NCBI GenBank assembly: GCA_015680685.1
Contig: MNCI01008086.1
Coordinates: 461,856-525,855 of the forward strand
Length of the DNA stretch: 64,000 nucleotides
From: Gnetum montanum
Lineage: Eukaryota; Streptophyta; Gnetopsida; Gnetales; Gnetaceae
Direction of reading: 5' to 3'
Shown here: piece after piece, positions 46,481 through 57,676 of the stretch
Position numbering within the stretch: the first letter of the stretch is position 1
How the letters are laid out: each line of letters starts with the position of its first letter
Program-made: the position numbers and the translations under genes
The notes under the pieces: model-generated
The model's input: only the letters and a program-made list of their open reading frames with translations
Databases searched by the model: none
What the model was told of the DNA's origin: nothing

Positions 46481-47090
46481 TGAATGATGCTCAAGAAGTT
46501 ATTTCTCATGCAATTAGAAACATTATAGATAGCTTTAAATTCAAACAAAGTCATCCCCTAATTCTATGCGTGTAGTGAGGACATAAAAAGAGTACCTTGT
46601 TGGAACCAACAAGAAGTTAATTGATTCCTTACATGTCATCAACAAAATTTTCTATCTCCTCCATATGATTTTGTATCACAAAGTTTTGGGCCACAGAAAG
46701 GAAAATCTAGAGCACTAGTCATTGATCACATGAGTAGTTTGCATGCCCTTGTATTCAAAGGTCATGGAATGAAAGTCTAGTGTTGGTACCTCTTTGCATT
46801 TGTTATGTCACTAGCTTAAGAGCATGTGTTAGGCATTACCATATACATTGATATGCTCTTAAAAAGTGCTAAAAATGTAACACTTGAAATTAACATAATA
46901 CATAATTTCAACAAGCACAAAAAACTTGAGAAGAACTATTATATTTAATATTCTTTTAATTTCTATTCATTTAAATGTCATAATGAATTTAAACTTTATT
47001 TACTATAAACTAATTAAAGCATTCACATGTGTGAGATAATTAGCTTACATGCCATTGTATTCAAAGGTCTTAAATTCAAAGTTTGGTGTC
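46480..47090. other. Decayed sequence with small shared fragments
   Basis: 46640-46690 (CTCCATATGATTTTGTATCA, CAAAGTTTTGGGCCA) matches part of 27190-27240, upstream of the minus-strand gag remnant. SINE family B-like text (TTAGCTTACATGCCATTG, TTAAATTCAAAGTTTGG) lies at about 47035-47085. Confidence 0.45.
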
Positions 47091-47093
47091 AAC

Positions 47094-47165
47094 TAGCCTA
47101 GTGGTAAGACTCTGAAAGTTCCAAGTTATGAGTTTGATTTTGGTGGGCAATGCTAAGTTATAAAT
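47094..47165 (+). repeat. SINE family A, truncated by an LTR-element fragment
   Basis: A good A box TAGCCTAGTGG lies at 47094-47104, followed by GGTAAGACTCT, TTATGAGTTTGATTTTGG and GGGCAATGCTAAGTTATAA. The match then stops where similarity to 61796 onward begins. Confidence 0.75.
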
Positions 47166-49210
47166 GTTCCCTCTAACTAAGGTCCTTCTCGCTTCTCATT
47201 CTCTCCTCCATTTCGTCGGAATGGTGGTGGCTCTTCGGTGAAGGCATTCTTGTTACTTCAAGGGGATGGATTGGCCGAATGCATTAATGCGAAGTCACTG
47301 GATGTAGTTTGTTTGAGGTTGAACTTGGAATGGGATATGCTAAGTCACATTAACCATGAACTACACAAGGGGCTGTACACCACCTTGTTCTTGGGATTCC
47401 ATTCCATTTTCTTATCTCCATCCTTCTTTCCATGGTTCACCTCATTGCCGATTGTATCATTAGTGTATATTTTGGTTGATGCATTGTTTTCTTTTTGGTA
47501 AATTCTTATGGTTAAGACATTAACTCTTGTTCCAAATGACATTCCTAGAGCCTACAAACTCTTTGAATGTGGGTTTTTCAGAGCATTAAGGGCATGATCC
47601 TGCTTTGGGGAGGACCCACTGACATTCCTATTTAATGCACCAGTTAAATTCTTTCCCTTAACATTTTTGCAATCAACTTTATTTTGTTCATTTCCATTTT
47701 GACATCCATTTTATCAATGTTATAGTTTTCTCTTTTTCTCCATCTTTCTTGTTCTTTATTCTTTCTCCATTCTATCGCTACCAGAGGTTTGCTCTTAGTC
47801 ATGGGGGTCCAGACCCAATTTTTTTTGATTTTCTCCTAACCCCTACACCTTCGGTAGTAACCACTATGATATCTCCAGATCCGTATCAGCCATACCACAA
47901 CTCAGCCAATGGACCTTTCACTGAAGCAAGGTATCAATTGCATTATGATTCATTTACCCTTGCTAATATAAGACTGTGTTGTGTGTGTAGATGGCAATCA
48001 TACAACAACAGATTGGATCTAGAGAGAACACTTAGAATGGAGTGGTGTTGAAGTAGCTATGTAAGGAGCAAGATCAATGGTGTGTTTCCGGATGGACAAC
48101 AAAAGGCGTAATCTTAGCGTTGGCAGCAGTAAAACTTCTTTCTCTCTCTCTTTCTCAACTACCAAATGAGGCCTGATGTCAAATGTATAAAGTGTTCACT
48201 CTTGTTGTTGTGAACACTAGTTTTGTCTTTTCTTATAATGATGATCCATTCACATGTCATCCCATTAGTTCCATTTGAGTCAATAATCCCATACCATCCC
48301 AATATTTTGTAAGGAACTTGAGGATGAGTTTTTATTCAGTCATGGGGGTATGATGGGATGCGATATCGCATGGGCTGCGATATCACGTACACAATATCGT
48401 GTCCGCCACGATATTGCATCCCCTGTGATATCACGTCTTCCCCTATGATATCGCGTACGTGATATTGCAGTGCATCATCAAATCTATAAATAAGAGGCGG
48501 TTCTCCCTTGTTTCTTATTCTAGGCCTAGACCATAGCAAAACTCTGGCAGTTTTACCTCTTCAGAGATAAAATAATTTCCATGTGCCCATAGTAGGAGCT
48601 CCAAAGTGAACGGATCTTTATTCAAGCAAATATTGTACCTGAACACAAGTTTGTGTACGACAATAAAGACGAACTTCTTGGATAAACCTTGTAGTGCATG
48701 GAATAGGCTAAATAGGACTTTATTTACTGTTATTTATTGTTTACCATTTAAATGCTTTATTAGTAATTAAATCTTTCTCAACCCTTCTCTCCTAGTTAAG
48801 TGCTTCAGTACAACTGCTTTTAGCATGTGCGTTACGCTTGGTGATCCTAGCAATGACTAGCGTTTGGTAACCAAGGTTGCATCGGTTCAGGGTGTGAACA
48901 GTAAGTGGGAATGGATGCTGATGCTAGGTTAATTAAGGCTTAGCTAGTTAGTTAAAGTTAGTAATTAATCTCTTCACCCTTAACCTCGTCAACATAGGAG
49001 ATAAAACAGAAAAGACATAAAAATCATATACCTTAGACTTACTTAACCATACAACCGTTACAACTACAAGTAAGTTTGGGAAGACAACAAATGATTAACC
49101 CCAAGTGTTTCATGGGGCATTTAGGCATTTAGTCTGTGGAGTTCGACCAGATCGCATGTGCTACGCTCATATTTGTATAGTTGAGTGTAGGGGTACCTCG
49201 CCACTTATCA
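47166..49210 (+). mobile_element. 3' part of a gag-only-type LTR element, with 3' LTR
   Basis: It parallels 61796-63867 over its full length: GTTCCCTCTAACTAAGG, GCATTCTTGTTACTTCAAG, GGGGCTGTACAC, CTTTGAATGTGGG, GGGGAGGACCCACT and the run into the LTR are all shared. The LTR is 48351-49210. No primer site follows, so it is a 3' LTR. The 5' part of the element, including gag, is missing. No coding frame is convincing in it. Confidence 0.87.
48351..49210 (+). repeat. LTR with GATATC palindrome array in U3
   Basis: It starts TGATGGGATGCG and ends CCACTTATCA (860 bp). Between 48360 and 48470 lie seven palindrome-like units with cores GATATC, GATATT or AATATC, followed by TATAAATA at 48485-48492. 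An AATAAAGA lies near 48662. It aligns with the LTRs at 57677 and 63048. Confidence 0.9.
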
Positions 49211-49974
49211 AAGGTTTTCCTATCAACACACATCTTAAACATATGAGAAATGTTTCTTCTAATGACCTTTTTGTAGAAGTGAAGATTCATTTTTATATGT
49301 TTTTTTTAGTGTCCTATTTTTTAGCATGTTTGGAAATAAATATCTAGAATTTATATCAACTTTCAACTAAGCATCAATGAAGTCATTCTTGGTGATCAAT
49401 TTTCTTTGTCTACTCCATTTCTTTGCATTTGGTATTATCTTCGACCACTTATTCTCTAGTCTATTTGGAAACTTTGGTGTGCAGTTATTTTCCAATTGTA
49501 AGAGTATAACTATGACCTCTCTTTAGGTGTCAAATACAAAATTCTCAAAAATGTCACTTACTTTAAAAAAAAAACTCTTAGTAAAAGCTAAACAATTAAT
49601 TTTTTTCTACAATAGTAATTTCTTTTTATTTTGGATGCTCAAATATGAGAAGCTTTCAACTTTTGTTGTTATTTATTCTTTATCTTTGATTCATGTATTT
49701 TTTTTCTTTAGAAAGATCTTTTTCCTTCTCTTTATAAGAAACCCTTTAGTAAGAACTGGAAACCTATGAGGATGCTTCTAAATAAGGGTAAGGATTGATC
49801 CTTTTCCTACCCTAGAGGGAAGATTTTTTAGGATTGGTTATAAGGATGAAAACCTAAAAAGACATTCCTAAAACCATTAGGCTTTTTCTTTAGACTTTCT
49901 CTTTGATAATTTGATGTACTCTATTTTTTTAATGTTATTATTTACTTTTTGGGGTCTAACACCCCCCTCTTAAA

Positions 49975-50070
49975 AATTATTAAATTCTAAGCTAGTGTAA
50001 AAAGGCATTAAATCCAATACTTTTTGGTATGTAGTGCAAGTTAACCAATTGGCTAACAATCCATGTTTAA
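49975..50070 (-). repeat. SINE family B copy
   Basis: The minus strand reads TTAGCCAATTGGTTAACTTGC, with an A-box-like start, and GTATTGGATTTAATGCC as a degraded B box. It resembles 28275-28370. Confidence 0.5.
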
Positions 50071-50164
50071 AAATGCATTATCTTTTAACTGAAGTAAATA
50101 TGAGTATATTTACTCAAACATAGAATATCCATTGACTAAAATTCATGGTATACATAATTAAAAA

Positions 50165-51250
50165 ATCAATTTGGAAAAAGTATAGGATAGAGTGCCTAAA
50201 AATATTATTTGGTGGGCCTTGAGGAGGAAAAAAATCTCTAATAAATATACTAAAGTAATTCAAGACATGTATGAAGGAGCTACCACCTCAATTAGAGTGG
50301 CCTATGGAATAACATATGATTTTCTAGTCACATTAGGTCTACATCAAGGATATGCACATAGCCCATACTTATTTGTCATTATTATAGATGAATTAACAAA
50401 GGAAATACAAGATGAAATCCTTTAATGTACGCTATTTACAAATAATATTGTGTTGGTGGATATAACTCAAGAAAACATTACTTCCAAAATGGAGAAGTGG
50501 AGACATGCTCTAAAATTAAAAGGCTTAAAAATTAGTAAAAGTAAGATAGAATATAAGAAATGCAATTTTATTAATAACATAAATAGTGGTGAAATAAAAG
50601 TGAGAATTCAAAGCAAAAAAGTCCCTCACTACAAACACTTTTGCTACCTAGGATCAATCCTTTGATTAGATGGTAAAATTAATAAAGACATTAGAAATAT
50701 AATTGAGGTAGAATGGTCAAAATAGAAATAGGCTAGTGGTATTCTATGTGATAAAAGAATACCAATAAAATTAAAGGGGATATTTTATAAGATAACAGTC
50801 ATGCTTGCTATCTTATATGGTGTTGAATGTTGAGCTGTATAAAAGAGGCATGAATAACAAATTAATGTGGCAAAAATGCAAATGCTTTTATGGATATTAA
50901 ATGTTACTAGAAGAGATAAACTATATAGACATTAGAAGAATATTTGAAGTGGTTTCTATTTTAGATAAGATATAAGAATGGCTACTTAGATGGTTTGGAC
51001 ATATGCCAAGAAGAGTAAACAATAAGCATAGAGGTTGCTACATCACTTTTCTAGGAAAGCCACCAAAAGGAAGATCAAAGAAGACATGGAAAAAACAATC
51101 AAAGATGATTTGAAGAAACTACAAATAAATAAATATCTTTCTCTTGAGGTCAATGGTGAAAGAGACCTCATGTGACTAACCCCATTTTCTTGGGATAAGG
51201 GTAGGATGATGCTAATGATGATGTAAGCCTTACAAGGTATGTAAGTGTGT
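50165..51250 (+). pseudogene. RTE-type LINE reverse transcriptase, 5' truncated
   Basis: The translation matches RTE-clade RT: NIIWWALRRKKI, KVIQDMYEGATTSIR, FLVTLGLHQGYAHSPYLF, then TLFTNNIVLV where the catalytic FADD is FTNN, then KMEKWRHALKLKGLKISKSK, HFCYLGSIL, ASGILCDKRIPIKLKG, LAILYGVEC and a degraded FGHM block near 50990. It ends near NGERDL, as this family does. Frames are 50192-50425 and 50450-50665, then broken. Loss of both catalytic Asp residues confirms it is dead. Confidence 0.88.
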
Positions 51251-51560
51251 GGGATAGGGACCACGAGTTTGGATTTAAGATAAAGGTAAAGCTTCTAATG
51301 AATTTTAACAATGTAATTTAGATTGAAATCAATTTGAAGACCTTGTAGAAAATTTATTAATGTCCTCTAGATCTCACTTAATCATGGAAGTTCACAATGA
51401 CATAAAGGTTGTTAGTTATGCATTGTAGCTATTAGGTCAATATTCAAAAACTAATAAATCTTAAGGGATATTCTTGCTAGAAATTTCATGCCAAGGTGAG
51501 AACATGAAATTGTTATTTTTATTAAAAGAGTGTCCATATATATATATGTATGTATGTATA

Positions 51561-51735
51561 GGGACTATCATTTGGAGTGATGGCAAGGTACTTGGTTCTC
51601 AAGTTGAAGACATGGGTTCTACCCTAGACACAATCACTTGAAGATGTTAGGCTTTCGCTTATCTATTGATCCTCCTAGGACCTTGCTTGGTAGGATAAGC
51701 ATTATAGCTTATGGTGATGATTCTTTTTATGTTTA
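51561..51735 (+). mobile_element. SINE family C copy
   Basis: It starts GGACTATCATTTGGAGTGATGG and goes through GACATGGGTTCTACCCTAG (B-box-like GGTTCTACCCT) to GGATAAGCATTATAGC and GGTGATGATTCTTTTT. A TATATA/TATG microsatellite precedes it (51536-51560). Confidence 0.77.
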
Positions 51736-51739
51736 TGTG

Positions 51740-52860
51740 TATGTATAAACATGCATTAGGCTCATGTTCTGGGAGTATTTCCATTATCAAAATATAACAT
51801 TTATAACCATATTCATTTCTATCATGCTTAAAGTCTTCATTAATGTAACCATTCCTATTCATGTATAATGTAGAGCTAAAAATTTTAAAGTGAAGGACTA
51901 ATAAATTTTTATTAAAAATAATAATTAAAAAGGGTTAAAAATTATTAAACTTATAGTTAATCTTTGAAATTATTTCATTAAACTAGTCACTTAAAACCTA
52001 GTATTTTCTCTATAAAAGTATCTTTTAAAAATACTCTTATATATATATATATATATATAGGACCACACCAACTCTGAGTTAAAACTAGAAGACAAAATAT
52101 GTCAATTGTGTTTATTGCAAGTAGTAGAAGATGAGTAACATGTATTATTAAAATGTTGCAGAATATATTTCTTCAAAAGAAAATGGAAAATCCCTAATTA
52201 GTTTTTGTGTGAGGTATTCCAGTTTCCAATGTTTGTTATAGGGAATTACATAAAGGGTATGTTCATGTCACATTAATAAAGAATTCATCTATTATACTCA
52301 AGATTTATTGCTACTATTGTATTTTACACAAGTTTATTTGTTTGATGAATCCTTTGGGTCTACATTGATGTAATAAAATATCATTATTAGTATCAATAAC
52401 TTAATTATGAGTTCAAGTTTTGCCTGAAGCATTATTTTGTTATGACTAAAATCTACCAAAGAATTATGTTGCTATATGGTTCGAGGATACAAAAAAGTTT
52501 CCATTCACAATATCTATGATGTCATGTTTTAACCACATGATACACATAGAAGGTTTAAGGTGTTTCACATGGAAGTTTTATAGTTCAAATGTTATATGAT
52601 CAAGAAATAATAATTATAGGCACAAAACTATATTTAAATTTTATCATAAAAAGATTGGGGGTATCATGCATGATTTTCTATATGCATGAAACACTTATGA
52701 ATACAATAAGAATGAGTATATCACATTCAATTTAAAATTGGAAAATAACATATTCTACAACATGAGAATACAATTTTCTAATTGTGCCTAGTAAAAGATG
52801 GGCAATATTTATTTTTTTTGAGAGTAAGGAGCTAATTAAGAATATTCCTAAACAATGTCC
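51740..52860. other. AT-rich spacer with (TA)n
   Basis: A (TA)n run lies at 52037-52060. No coding frame or named repeat is supported. Confidence 0.5.
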
Positions 52861-52864
52861 TAAA

Positions 52865-52919
52865 GCTGGTGTAGGGTGTTGGTATTGGGCTTTGAACCTA
52901 ATACTTTTTAGAGCAAGTA
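52865..52919 (-). repeat. SINE family B fragment
   Basis: The plus strand GTGTTGGTATTGGGCTTTGA, then ACCTAATACTTTTTAGAGCA is the complement of a family B B-box region (TAGGTTCAAAGCCC). It abuts the family A copy that follows. Confidence 0.45.
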
Positions 52920-53059
52920 AGTGCAAGGTAAGACTTTTGATTTGAAAGATATAAGTCATAGGATTGATTCTAGTGGGTAATGTTGAGTTATAATGGTCTA
53001 CTTAGACTATATATCTTAGGGTGTATTTATATTGCCATTATTTCGGGGTTCCAACACCC
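52920..53059 (+). mobile_element. SINE family A copy
   Basis: It reads GCAAGGTAAGACTTTTGATT, AGGATTGATTCTAGTGGG (B box GGATTGATTCT), TTAGACTATATATCTTAGGG and TTTCGGGGTTCCAACACC. The 3' end agrees with the copies at 17690 and 29278. Confidence 0.75.
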
Positions 53060-53064
53060 AAATA

Positions 53065-53237
53065 TGGGACCATCACTTGGAGTGATGGTAAGGTACTCAT
53101 TTCTCAAGCCAAAGAAATGGTTTTGAGCTGAGGCACAACCACTTAAAGAGGTTATGCTTTTGCACATCCATCAACCCTCCTGAGACCTCGCTTGGGTGGG
53201 ATGAGCATTGTGGCTGTAAGTGATGATCCTTTTTTAA
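53065..53237 (+). mobile_element. SINE family C copy
   Basis: It starts GGGACCATCACTTGGAGTG and has the A-box-like TGGAGTGATGG, then CCACTTAAAGAGGTTATGC, GGTGGGATGAGCATTG and the end AGTGATGATCCTTTTTT. It follows directly on a family A copy, as at 41705. Confidence 0.77.
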
Positions 53238-53402
53238 TGAAACAAATACTTTTAGAAGTAAAAAGAAAATATCATGTAAAACTTTAAATGAGTTATTTAA
53301 GCTACCTAGTTTTAGATTATTACATAGAAGAAATGTTTAATCTATATGAATATTGGAAGCCAATGGTAGGTAGCCCATAAGTTTACCTTATTGTGTTGTT
53401 AA

Positions 53403-53600
53403 GCAAGAGGGTAGCTTTACGAGTAAGCTTGTTGATTCCTAGGTAAGAGGTTGTGAGTTTTTCAGTTGTCTTTTTTTCTTTTTCTTTTTTTTTTGAGTAG
53501 CAAGAGGATAGCTTAACTAGTAAGCTTGTTGATTGCTAGCTAAGAGGTTGTGAGTTTTTCAATTGTCTTTTTTCTTTCTTTCTTTTCTTTTTTTGAGTAG
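53403..53600 (+). repeat. Head-to-tail dimer of a tRNA-like SINE unit with T-rich tails
   Basis: Two units of about 97-101 bp (53403-53499 and 53500-53600) each read GCAAGAGG.TAGCTT, then AGTAAGCTTGTTGATT, AAGAGGTTGTGAGTTTTTCA and a pyrimidine-rich tail ending TTTTTGAGTAG. TAGCTTAACTAG in the second unit is an A-box-like sequence. The layout resembles tRNA-derived plant SINEs, but the B box is poor. Confidence 0.6.
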
Positions 53601-54170
53601 CCTATGTTCTAAGAAAGTCTTATATTAGTTGTACGACATGGAAATATATATAGTTAAAAATATTTTTGAAATAAAATCAAATTATGTTGGCTTTTTGATA
53701 ACCTTTAAAAAAAGTTAGCTAATGAGATAGTATGGTAGCCCAACCAATAATTCACTAAATTATTAACTAATAAATAGCAAGTTTATTTTAAAAACTTGTC
53801 AAGTTGTAGTACTTTAACATATTTTTTCTTAATTATATTTCTAAGATGTTAAATCATTATTAAAAATATCATATTTCTTTTTTTAAAAAATTTTTTTAAG
53901 GCAAGATAACTTGAGGCTAGAAATATAACCCTATATACAAAGTTGGATATATGTGACTAAGAAATGAAAAGCGTCCCATCGTAAGACTCTTCTATTGCCC
54001 TACCCAAAAGTGTAGGCAGGAATTTAACCCACTTCCATACCTAGAAATGTAAGTAAAAATTGAACCCACAGCCTCCAAACTGAGAAATAAGTGTCCTAAC
54101 GAGGGTTGAGAAATATAATACTTCTAACATAAATAAAAAAGATGAGTGGACATTTTATAGGAAGATATCT
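53600..54170. other. AT-rich sequence with a tRNA-like repeat remnant
   Basis: 53960-54110 has GTAGGCAGGAATTTAACCC and GTAAAAATTGAACCCACAGC, which are B-box-like on the minus strand. It could be a further SINE. No gene is seen. Confidence 0.3.
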
Positions 54171-54239
54171 AGTTGATACGTCAAGTAAAGAAGTCGACAT
54201 GTGAACGATAATAACAACAACCAGTATATTTGGTGACCG

Positions 54240-55440
54240 AAAGTAAACCTGCCTGCCTTGTCAAAGGTACGATTTATCAAATCCACTTCCTGTGGTATGG
54301 GTATGGTTTGATAGCTAAACTAACTTGAAGAAAGCAGCTTGAACAAGCTTGGAAACTAAAGGGCGTACCTCCCACGAATCTCGCCCAAGGCAGGCACAAC
54401 CTGATGCACTCACTGGTACTCCCCTGCCAGAGAGACAAACAAAAGAAAAAAAACGAAAAAAAGACCGGTCGCCAATGGATTTCGTTTCCCTCGTCAGCTT
54501 GCTTGCTCACTGATTCTAATACCAGTGCCTCATAAGCATAAGCAGCTTCAGGTGGCCTCCCACTGCGGCCGATTGCAACCCCTTCTTGTGGAAGGACTCT
54601 GGCCTGAACATCTATCATCATCATCATCTTAGCTAAGATGGCGCTCTTTCTGCAAAGAAATCGCTGGATTAGGTCCCTTTTCTCTGGGGACTTCTGCTTC
54701 TTCTTCTACGCCTGTCATGTCACGATCAAAAGAGAGATCTGCATGCCGCAGTCCACGCCGAGCTCAGAACAGAAGCCGGAATTTGGCGAGAAGGTCCCCC
54801 AAATTCTGTACACCGGCTTCACATTCTCTGCCTTAGCTTCGAGCTTATATATGACTATCCTGTTGATGTTTGAAACTCTTGCTAAAACATTGAATCATAA
54901 GAACCTCTCGGTGTCAGACCGGCTACAAGGAATTTGTTAAAACTCTTCCTTCTGTGTCTCATCATGCGGCATTACTGATCCACCTTCGGTGTCTTGCTTA
55001 TAGAATGTGAGATCAGATAGACCCCATTCTGAATTTCCGGCTCGGCAGACAGCGTAACTTCGCATTACGCTGCAAATTAAAGTGAATTCTGAGTACCCGG
55101 AACGACTGAAATTCATTTGACATTGTGGTTATTTTAATACATTCTTTTGAAGTCCGGTTGGTAGGGCAAACCTGTCCGATCGGTGGCAAGTTCGCCCAAT
55201 TGGGGATTTCGCTTGTTTTGAACAGAGACAGCAGATGATGTTATTGGCGGTAGGAAGTAGGAAGAGTTGCAGGCGCAAAGTGTAGCTCTGCCTGACGTAA
55301 GCAAGCATTTCGTGCCCATCACAATTGCAGTGATCTACCACCACCAGGGTTGGGATTTCATTGCTACGTTACCAGCTTACCATTCTCATGGACATTTTCA
55401 TCGATTTCTGCTTTGAATCCATAAAGTTTTTCTTTTTACT
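54240..55440. other. GC-richer low-copy patch, unassigned
   Basis: This patch is compositionally unlike its AT-rich neighbours and free of the repeat families described here. On the minus strand a 116-codon frame (54627-54277) begins MMMMIDVQARVLPQEG and includes GRSGRPPEAAYAYEALVLES; a possible acceptor TTTCTTTGCAG lies just before it (minus strand, near 54650). A plus-strand frame (54638-54940, 100 codons) has a hydrophobic stretch (FTFSALASSLYMTILLMF). I recognise neither. It could be a gene fragment, an exon of an unseen gene or non-coding DNA. Confidence 0.3.
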
Positions 55441-55689
55441 TCTTGGTTTGTCTAAATATTCGTAGTTATCATTATTCATGGTTGCAATGTATTCTTTGTC
55501 CATAGCTTCTTTATAAACATTTTATTTTGATGCCTCGTCAATGGGTTGTGCTCATGATTCAGCGCCTAATATAAAATATTAGCTTCAATACAAGTGTAAA
55601 TATTTTTTTAAAAATTTTAAATTTAATATTTTTGATTTTGAATGATTTCTCTCAATTCATGGTCCTAGGTTATAAGAATATTCTGATTC

Positions 55690-56860
55690 TAAATTTTGAT
55701 GGCATACCTTGTGGTATGGGAAGGGAGTTATTTCTCTCAATTGTCTTGGACTGGATTGGCCGGTCAATGGATTTTGGGACGGAGTTTAATAATTTGTATG
55801 GGTGAAGCAATGCACCATTGCCTTGCTCGGGTTTACACCTTTATCCACTGCCATATGCAACTAGACGTTTGGGTGCAAAGCACTTTTCATGGCCTTCAAT
55901 GGAGTAACTAGTTGTAACATCTACCTTACAAGTCATATGTCCCCTTTCACCTTATGCATGACTCATCCATTGTCCTTCAATGATGTAATAAGTATTGGCA
56001 CAAACAAGAGTTGCCACAATTCTGGATCCCCCTCTTCCAAACCCTTTTTAAAATTAAGCAATTCCCTTGATGTCTCCTCCACCAGGGTCTACCAATTGAC
56101 ATACATCTCGAACATCTTAGGATTCAGAGTCCCAACTACCCTCTTTGTGATGGAAAAGACGATTTTATTCATGTGTTTTGGCATTGCCCCTTCACTTAGC
56201 ATGTGTGGACATGGGTTTCCACAGTAATTCCATCATGCAAGCTATCTCCAGATGCTATTATATTCGGATTTTTGGCCACCACCTTTGCTAATTTTAAATT
56301 TCTGTGAAAAGTAATTAGACCTATTATTTTATATTATATCTAGAAGCGTAGATGCAATGTTATCTTTCAAACGATTGATTATTCTGATACCTGTCATCTC
56401 ACAATGATGGAGAAATTGTATATCTTTTGCCTCATTCATTTCCAACTCCAATCTCATGCACCAAAGTTCAAAACAGATATTCATGAGGTGATCCCTCTTT
56501 TGTAGACTTGGAGAAGACCTGCGTGTTCTAGAAACACTCTTCCATAGAAATCTTTGCATCGTTGCTTCCCTTCTCAAATTTGAATGGAGTCACTAGATGA
56601 GAGTCTCTATGTCTTTTATTGAGTGCTCTCTGCCTTGTCTCTATTTATGCCACTTCCTCTTGTAGTGGGGCTGGTTGGTCTTGGCAGATGGTAGTTCCCC
56701 AAATTGGGTTTTCCTTTTTTGGGAACAATTATTTATGAAGATGTTTCCCAAAGTCTCATCCCCAATTTTTTTCAGTTTCATTTAATTCTCCCCTTCACTT
56801 CTTGTGGTCTATGTACTTGATACCTTTTTAATATTAATAAAACTTCTTTTTAGGGTCTCA
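55690..56860 (+). pseudogene. L1-type LINE 3' fragment (zf-RVT domain and tail)
   Basis: Near 56120-56370 one frame reads NYPLCDGKDDFIHVFWHCPF, then HVWTWVSTVIPSC, AIIFGFLATTFANFKFL and KRRCNVIFQT, the zinc-binding and C-terminal region of plant L1-type LINE RT (PLC....D...H.FW.CPF...VW). 55696-55911 holds a degraded upstream part. The end of the element (ACTTGATACC then TTTTTAATATTAATAAAAC, 56815-56850) is typical of a LINE 3' end. The 5' part is missing. Confidence 0.78.
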
Positions 56861-56939
56861 ACCACCCCTGCCCCCCCCCCCCCTCCCTCTCTAAATTTTG
56901 ATGGCATAGGTTTTTTCTGAATTGAAAATCTTCTCAACC

Positions 56940-57500
56940 AAATTTGTTCTCATTAAATCATGGATACCTTATAGTGTACCACTTGTTATTTATTGGATCA
57001 TAACACTAATAACTTGATACCTTTACATTAAAGCTAAGAAATATACCATTTTTATTAATGGTTTCAAGCTTATTAGTCAAGATATAGCAATGTCGTTCTT
57101 AAGAATAATAGAGTTGGAACTTTGTGATATAAAAGCTCATATAGAGTCTTTTCCTTATTGTTTAAAGTAATCAATCTATTCAAAATGTATGTTGACATAT
57201 GTATAGCTTAATCTCAAAATTCATTTGAATATTTTTCTTGCTTTAATAAATATCTACTCATTAATTGTAGAATGTCATTCTTTCTTTTAACAACTCCATT
57301 GCTTTGGGAAGAATCACCACATGCACATTATTTATTTACTAATCCCATGATTTAAACAAGAATCCTTAAATGTTTTTCTTGTAAATTTTCATTTTTTATC
57401 TAATTAATTTTTAGATTTACTTGATTTGAAATGTGCCCATAGTTTGATATTTAAATTTCAAAATGTGTCCAACTATATCTTATGTAATCATCAATAATAG
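56940..57500 (-). pseudogene. Ty1/Copia integrase fragment
   Basis: The minus strand reads QSNGVVKRKNDILQLMSRYLL, then KYSNEF, STYILNRLITLNNKEKTLYEL and HKVPTLLFLR, which is Copia integrase after the second catalytic Asp (usual Q.NGVVER.NRT......LK....PN.FW.EA...A.YI.NR.P). The catalytic Glu of VER is Lys. The fragment is cut off by a SINE at 57515. Confidence 0.78.
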
Positions 57501-57514
57501 CATAAAAATATATA

Positions 57515-57590
57515 ACAAAAATGAGGTCTTAGCCTAGTGGTAAGACTATTGATTTAAAAGCACTAAGTTATGGGTTTGATTCTTGGTTGG
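57515..57590 (+). repeat. SINE family A 5' half
   Basis: It has the best preserved promoter of the family: A box TAGCCTAGTGG (57530-57540) and B box GGTTTGATTCT (57573-57583), 32 bases apart, as in tRNA genes. The 3' half is absent. Confidence 0.75.
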
Positions 57591-57676
57591 TATTTTTAGG
57601 GGATGTAATGGTTGAGAAAATGGAATATCTCTTAGAAGTACATACAACCAAATCCTAAGCATAGTTGCTAACTAGT

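Noticed and set aside
47094-47165. A functional tRNA gene
   Set aside because: A- and B-box-like text is present, but no cloverleaf with acceptor and anticodon stems can be formed, and the same text recurs as a SINE family.
48360-48470. CRISPR-like array of short repeats
   Set aside because: The GATATC units are palindromes within the U3 of an LTR, have irregular spacing and occur in a plant nuclear context.
51043-51264. Minus-strand frame of 73 codons
   Set aside because: It is antisense to the C-terminal end of the RTE-type LINE, which is recognised on the plus strand.
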